Below, piece by piece: positions 6,222-8,904 of a stretch of DNA of 8,904 nt. A program made the position numbers and the translations under genes. This DNA comes from an uncultured Pseudomonadota bacterium (GTDB lineage Bacteria; Pseudomonadota; Gammaproteobacteria; Burkholderiales; SG8-41). Location of the stretch: the NCBI GenBank assembly GCA_946885605.1, contig CAMPGR010000140.1, forward strand, positions 1 through 8,904, given 5' to 3'. Numbering within the stretch: position 1 is the first letter of the stretch; each line of letters opens with the position of its first letter. The notes under the pieces are model-generated. The model made no database searches and was not told the origin of the DNA. It saw nothing but the letters and a program-made list of their open reading frames with translations.

Positions 6222-7106
6222 ATGCGGGCGGCGCTCGTGCTCGGCTTGGCGCTTGCGCTCGCTACGGCGCCGGGCGAGGGCGCCGGTCGCGAAAAAATTC
6301 GAGTCGTCGCCACCACCACGGACTTGAAGGCGCTGGTCGAGCCGGTCGGCGGCGAGCGGGTCGAGGTCGAAAGCATAGCGGCACCCGCGCAGGACCCGCA
6401 TTCGATCGAGCTCAAACCCGCGCAGCTCGCACGGCTGCGCGACGCCGAGCTCGTCGTACGGGTCGGCCTCGATCACGAGCCCTGGCTTTCGCGCATGAAG
6501 ACGAACGCGCCGGTGCTCGATGCATCGCATGGGGTGAGACTGCTGCAGACCGGGACGCCGCGGCTGCGCGCGGAGCGCCTGGCGCATGTCCACGCCTACG
6601 GCAATACGCACTACTGGCTCGACCCGGAGAACGCGCGCCCGATCACCGCTGCGATCGTGGAGGCGCTCGCGAACCTCAGCCCGGCCGACCGCGCAATGTT
6701 CGAAGCGAACCGCGCGCGTTTCCTCGAGCAGCTCGATGCGAAAGTGAAGGAGTGGGTCGCGAGGCTCGCGCCTTTTCGCGGCGTGAAGGCGGTGGTGATC
6801 CACGACAGCTGGCCTTATTTCGCGGAGCGTTTCGGCCTTACCATCGTGGCCGCCGCGGAGCCCAACCCCGGGGTGTCGCCGGCGCCGGCCGAGCTGGCGA
6901 CGCTCTTCAAGCGCATGCGAGAGGCGGGTGTTCGTCTCGTCATCGCGGACCCGCATTCCAATCCCTCGCTCGTGCGCCAGATCGCGGAGCGCGGCGGCGC
7001 GCGGGCGGTGACGCTCTTCCCCTCGGTTGGTGCCGACCCGGAGGCCGCCGATTATCTCCGGCTGTTCGAGCTCAACGTGCAGCGCCTGGCGAACGCGTTG
7101 AAATAG
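6222..7106 (+). CDS. Zinc/manganese-type ABC transporter substrate-binding protein (ZnuA/TroA family)
   Basis: This 294-residue cluster A-I metal receptor has a short signal peptide (about 1-21). The metal ligands expected for the family are present: His60 (QDPHSIEL), His130 (NTHYWLDPEN), His194 (VIHDSWPYF) and probably Asp272 (GADPEAADY). The remainder fits: VVATTTDLKALVEPVGG (28-44) at the N-terminus and a long linking helix near 150-180. It lacks the long His-rich loop of many ZnuA proteins, having only a small His cluster (His122, His124) before His130. Zn2+ is the likeliest ligand but Mn2+ cannot be excluded. The start at 6222 lacks a clear ribosome site, suggesting coupling to the amidase-like gene ending 13 bp upstream. 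The permease begins 3 bp after its stop, so the pair is co-translated. Confidence 0.9.
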   Translation: MRAALVLGLALALATAPGEGAGREKIRVVATTTDLKALVEPVGGERVEVESIAAPAQDPHSIELKPAQLARLRDAELVVRVGLDHEPWLSRMKTNAPVLDASHGVRLLQTGTPRLRAERLAHVHAYGNTHYWLDPENARPITAAIVEALANLSPADRAMFEANRARFLEQLDAKVKEWVARLAPFRGVKAVVIHDSWPYFAERFGLTIVAAAEPNPGVSPAPAELATLFKRMREAGVRLVIADPHSNPSLVRQIAERGGARAVTLFPSVGADPEAADYLRLFELNVQRLANALK

Positions 7107-7109
7107 CGC

Positions 7110-8360
7110 ATGCTCGAGTTGCTGTTCTGGCCGTTCCTCGCCGGCCTTGTTCTCACCGGAATCCACGCTTACTTCGGCCTGCATGTGCTCGCCCGCGGCG
7201 TGGTATTCGTCGACCTCTCGCTCGCGCAGGTCGCGGCGCTCGGCATCACGGTTGCGCTTCTTGCGGGACACCCGGTGCAAAGCGAGGCCGCCTACTGGTA
7301 CGCGCTCGTCTTCGCGATCGGGGGCGCCGTGCTGTTCGCGCTGGCGCGTCCCTACGAGGCGGCGATGCAGCAGGAGGCGGTGATCGGCATCGTGTATGCG
7401 GTGTCAGCGGCGCTCGCCGTGCTGGTCCTCGATCGGGCGCCACAGGGCGCCGAGCACATCAAGCAGCTGCTGATCGGCTCCATCCTTACCGTGACGCCGC
7501 ACGATGTCGGCATGCTCGCGCTGCTCTATGCCGCTATCGGCGTGGCGCACTGGGTACTCAGGCGCCCGTTGCTCGAAGTCTCGTTTGAACCGCATGTTGC
7601 CGCCGCCAACCGCCGGCGCGTCTTTCTCTGGGACGTCGTCTTCTACGGCTCGTTTGCGCTGGTCGTCACTTCGTCGGTGCGGATCGCCGGCGTCCTGCTG
7701 GTGTTTTGCTACCTGATCGTGCCGGCCGCCATTGCGGGACTCTTTGCCGCGTCGGTGCGGAACCGACTGCTCGTCGCGTGGGCGCTCGGTGCAGCGCTGA
7801 GCGCGGCCGGCCTCCATGCTTCCTGGACCTGGGATTTTCCGACCGGCCCGGCGATGGTCGCCGCGTTCGGCGCGGCGACGGCGCTCGTCGCCGTTGGTTT
7901 TGCTTTAAAGCGCATGACGCTGCTTTCCCTGGGCAGCGGTTCGTGCATCGCAGTCGCGCTGGTCGGGTTTGTTCTCGTGGCCGCTCCGCGCGCCGATCAG
8001 CCGTGGCTCGATGCGTTGCAGAATGCCGTGCCGGTGGTGCAGGAAGCCTTCCTCACATCGGCCGAGCGCGAGATGCGCCTCGACAGCATCGAGTCGGTCG
8101 AACGGGCGAGCGCGGAACTGGCGTGGCTGCGGGCGCTGGAGCAGGACGTGCGGTGGGGCACGAAAAGCATGGACGCAGACAGGCAGGAGCGACTGCGCCA
8201 GTATCTTGCCAGCAGGAGTGAAATTCAGGCCGGCGACCGTCTGGTGCTGCGCGAGCTCCAGGCGAGGGCGCGCGAGCGCCAGCGCTACGGGCTCGGCATC
8301 CCGCTGCTGCTTGCGGGGATGGGCGGTCTCGTGCTCATGAGACGGTACGCGAAGCGCTGA
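7110..8360 (+). CDS. Metal ABC transporter permease (ZnuB-like) with long C-terminal extension
   Basis: The 416-residue protein begins with a normal metal-permease core (about 1-268) of multiple membrane helices, including VLARGVVFVDLSLAQVAALG (26-45) and the loop GSILTVTPHDVGML (123-136) characteristic of the family. Typical permeases of this class end near 260-290 residues. Here one more membrane helix (about 274-292) leads into a charged, mostly helical soluble segment (about 293-392) and a final helix (395-409) ending RRYAKR. By the positive-inside rule the soluble segment is probably periplasmic. Its role is unknown; contact with the metal receptor is one possibility. Gln40 stands where many ZnuB/MntB proteins have His in a 'D-x-L-S-H' motif. 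No ABC ATPase gene follows: an 83-bp gap leads to a Bug receptor. An ATPase could be encoded elsewhere. Start ATG is 3 bp after the metal-receptor stop. Confidence 0.88.
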   Translation: MLELLFWPFLAGLVLTGIHAYFGLHVLARGVVFVDLSLAQVAALGITVALLAGHPVQSEAAYWYALVFAIGGAVLFALARPYEAAMQQEAVIGIVYAVSAALAVLVLDRAPQGAEHIKQLLIGSILTVTPHDVGMLALLYAAIGVAHWVLRRPLLEVSFEPHVAAANRRRVFLWDVVFYGSFALVVTSSVRIAGVLLVFCYLIVPAAIAGLFAASVRNRLLVAWALGAALSAAGLHASWTWDFPTGPAMVAAFGAATALVAVGFALKRMTLLSLGSGSCIAVALVGFVLVAAPRADQPWLDALQNAVPVVQEAFLTSAEREMRLDSIESVERASAELAWLRALEQDVRWGTKSMDADRQERLRQYLASRSEIQAGDRLVLRELQARARERQRYGLGIPLLLAGMGGLVLMRRYAKR

Positions 8361-8389
8361 AGGTTCTCTGTCCGGCATTTCAGCGCGCG

Positions 8390-8418
8390 TTGACCTTTCG
8401 CGCGTCGCAGCCTAGCCT
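8390..8418 (+). promoter_or_regulatory. Candidate sigma-70 promoter for the right Bug receptor
   Basis: TTGACC (8390-8395, five of six) and TAGCCT (8413-8418, three of six) are 17 bp apart in the 83-bp gap after the permease. The implied leader is short, with the ribosome site at 8431. The weak -10 keeps confidence low. The GC-rich dyad around 8383-8404 is not followed by a T-run, so I do not call a terminator for the metal-transport operon. Confidence 0.35.
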
Positions 8419-8430
8419 AGTGCCAAACAA

Positions 8431-8438
8431 AGGAGGAG
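8431..8438 (+). promoter_or_regulatory. Ribosome binding site of the right Bug receptor
   Basis: AGGAGGAG lies 5 nt before the ATG at 8444, fixing the start of the truncated receptor and giving it a complete signal peptide. Confidence 0.75.
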
Positions 8439-8443
8439 ACAAC

Positions 8444-8904
8444 ATGCAGACAGCATTCTGGACGACGGCCATTGCGGCGCTCATGTCGGTGGCCGGTCCG
8501 CTCTTCGCGCAGACGTTTCCCGCAAAGATGGTGCGCATGGTAATCCCGTTTCCCGTCGGCGGAAGCAGCGACGCCAACGCGCGCATCGTCAACCCGCATT
8601 TGAGCGAGCGCTGGAAGCAGCAGATCATCGTCGATCCGCGCCCCGGCGCCGCGACGGTCGTCGGCACCGAGCACGTCGCGAAGAGCCCGCCGGACGGGCA
8701 CACGCTGCTCCTCACCTCGACGCAATTCCCTCAAAGCCCGGCGCTGTTCGCGAAGCTGCCGTTCGATCCGCTGAACGATCTCGTTCCGATCACGATCGTC
8801 GCGATCTCCCCGCAAACGATCGTCGCGCACCCTTCGCTTCCGGTGAGAAACATCAGGGAACTGATCGCGCTCGCGAAGGCGCGCCCCGGCGAGCTCAACA
8901 TGGG
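8444..8904 (+). CDS. Second Bug/TctC-family periplasmic solute receptor, truncated by right edge
   Basis: The frame is open from the ATG at 8444 to the end (153 complete codons), roughly half of a normal Bug protein. A signal peptide spans residues 1-22 (hydrophobic core, LFA|Q site). Family hallmarks follow: FPAKMVRMVIPFPVGGSSD (25-43) with Asp43, RPGAATVVGTEHVAKSPPDG (66-85), PFDPLNDLVPI (106-116) and a VAHPSLPV segment (127-134). It is clearly a different paralogue from the left-end receptor: the signal peptide, the loop after VIPF (PVGGSSD versus APGGGVD) and most intervening residues differ. Its strong ribosome site and possible own promoter suggest it begins a new transcription unit. 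No transporter membrane subunits are visible, and the ligand cannot be inferred. Confidence 0.92.
   Translation, partial: MQTAFWTTAIAALMSVAGPLFAQTFPAKMVRMVIPFPVGGSSDANARIVNPHLSERWKQQIIVDPRPGAATVVGTEHVAKSPPDGHTLLLTSTQFPQSPALFAKLPFDPLNDLVPITIVAISPQTIVAHPSLPVRNIRELIALAKARPGELNM

Noticed and set aside
6192..7280. 362-codon minus-strand frame opposite the metal-receptor gene
   Set aside because: It is antisense to a gene with all expected metal ligands and has the Arg/His/Glu-rich composition typical of complementary frames in GC-rich DNA.
8383..8404. GC-rich dyad after the permease as a rho-independent terminator
   Set aside because: The arms are a simple GCGCG/CGCGC alternation and no T-run follows; the region also overlaps a better candidate promoter.

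Overview
The window is high-GC, gene-dense bacterial chromosome. Truncated Bug-type (TctC-like) solute receptors sit at both ends, next to CoA-dependent catabolic genes. Such receptors are greatly expanded in Betaproteobacteria, mainly Burkholderiales, so a betaproteobacterium, possibly an environmental lineage, is the most likely source. This is inferred from gene content and codon style; there is no rRNA or marker gene here. I see no tRNA, rRNA, CRISPR array, insertion sequence or phage gene.

Left block, minus strand, 3276 down to 1. A tight three-gene operon reads a single-chain (A+B fused) 3-oxoacid-type CoA-transferase, then an enolase-superfamily (mandelate racemase/muconate cycloisomerase-like) enzyme 14 bp later, then a Bug periplasmic receptor 40 bp later whose C-terminus runs off the left edge. 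Centre, plus strand, 3454-5037. A thiolase-like protein is followed 3 bp later by a DUF35 OB-fold/zinc-ribbon protein, the classic two-subunit arrangement of thiolase-like acyltransferases and retro-aldolases. The two blocks diverge from a 177-bp intergenic region carrying a 6+6 bp inverted repeat that could be a shared operator.

Right block, plus strand, 5114-8904. It holds an acetamidase/formamidase-family protein with a clear signal peptide, then a zinc/manganese-type metal receptor (13 bp later) and its membrane permease (3 bp later). The permease has an unusual extension of about 120 residues, and no ATPase gene follows. A second, unrelated Bug receptor with its own promoter-like sequence and strong ribosome binding site runs off the right edge.

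A working picture (inference): a carboxylate captured by a Bug receptor is activated by the CoA-transferase, possibly reshaped by the enolase-superfamily enzyme, and cleaved or acyl-transferred by the thiolase-DUF35 pair. The exported amidase-like protein may supply a carboxylate or ammonia from an amide, with the adjacent metal-uptake genes perhaps supplying its cofactor. The substrate cannot be read from the sequence. The points most worth following are the altered catalytic positions in the thiolase-like and enolase-superfamily proteins, the exported amidase, and the ATPase-less metal transporter with an extended permease.
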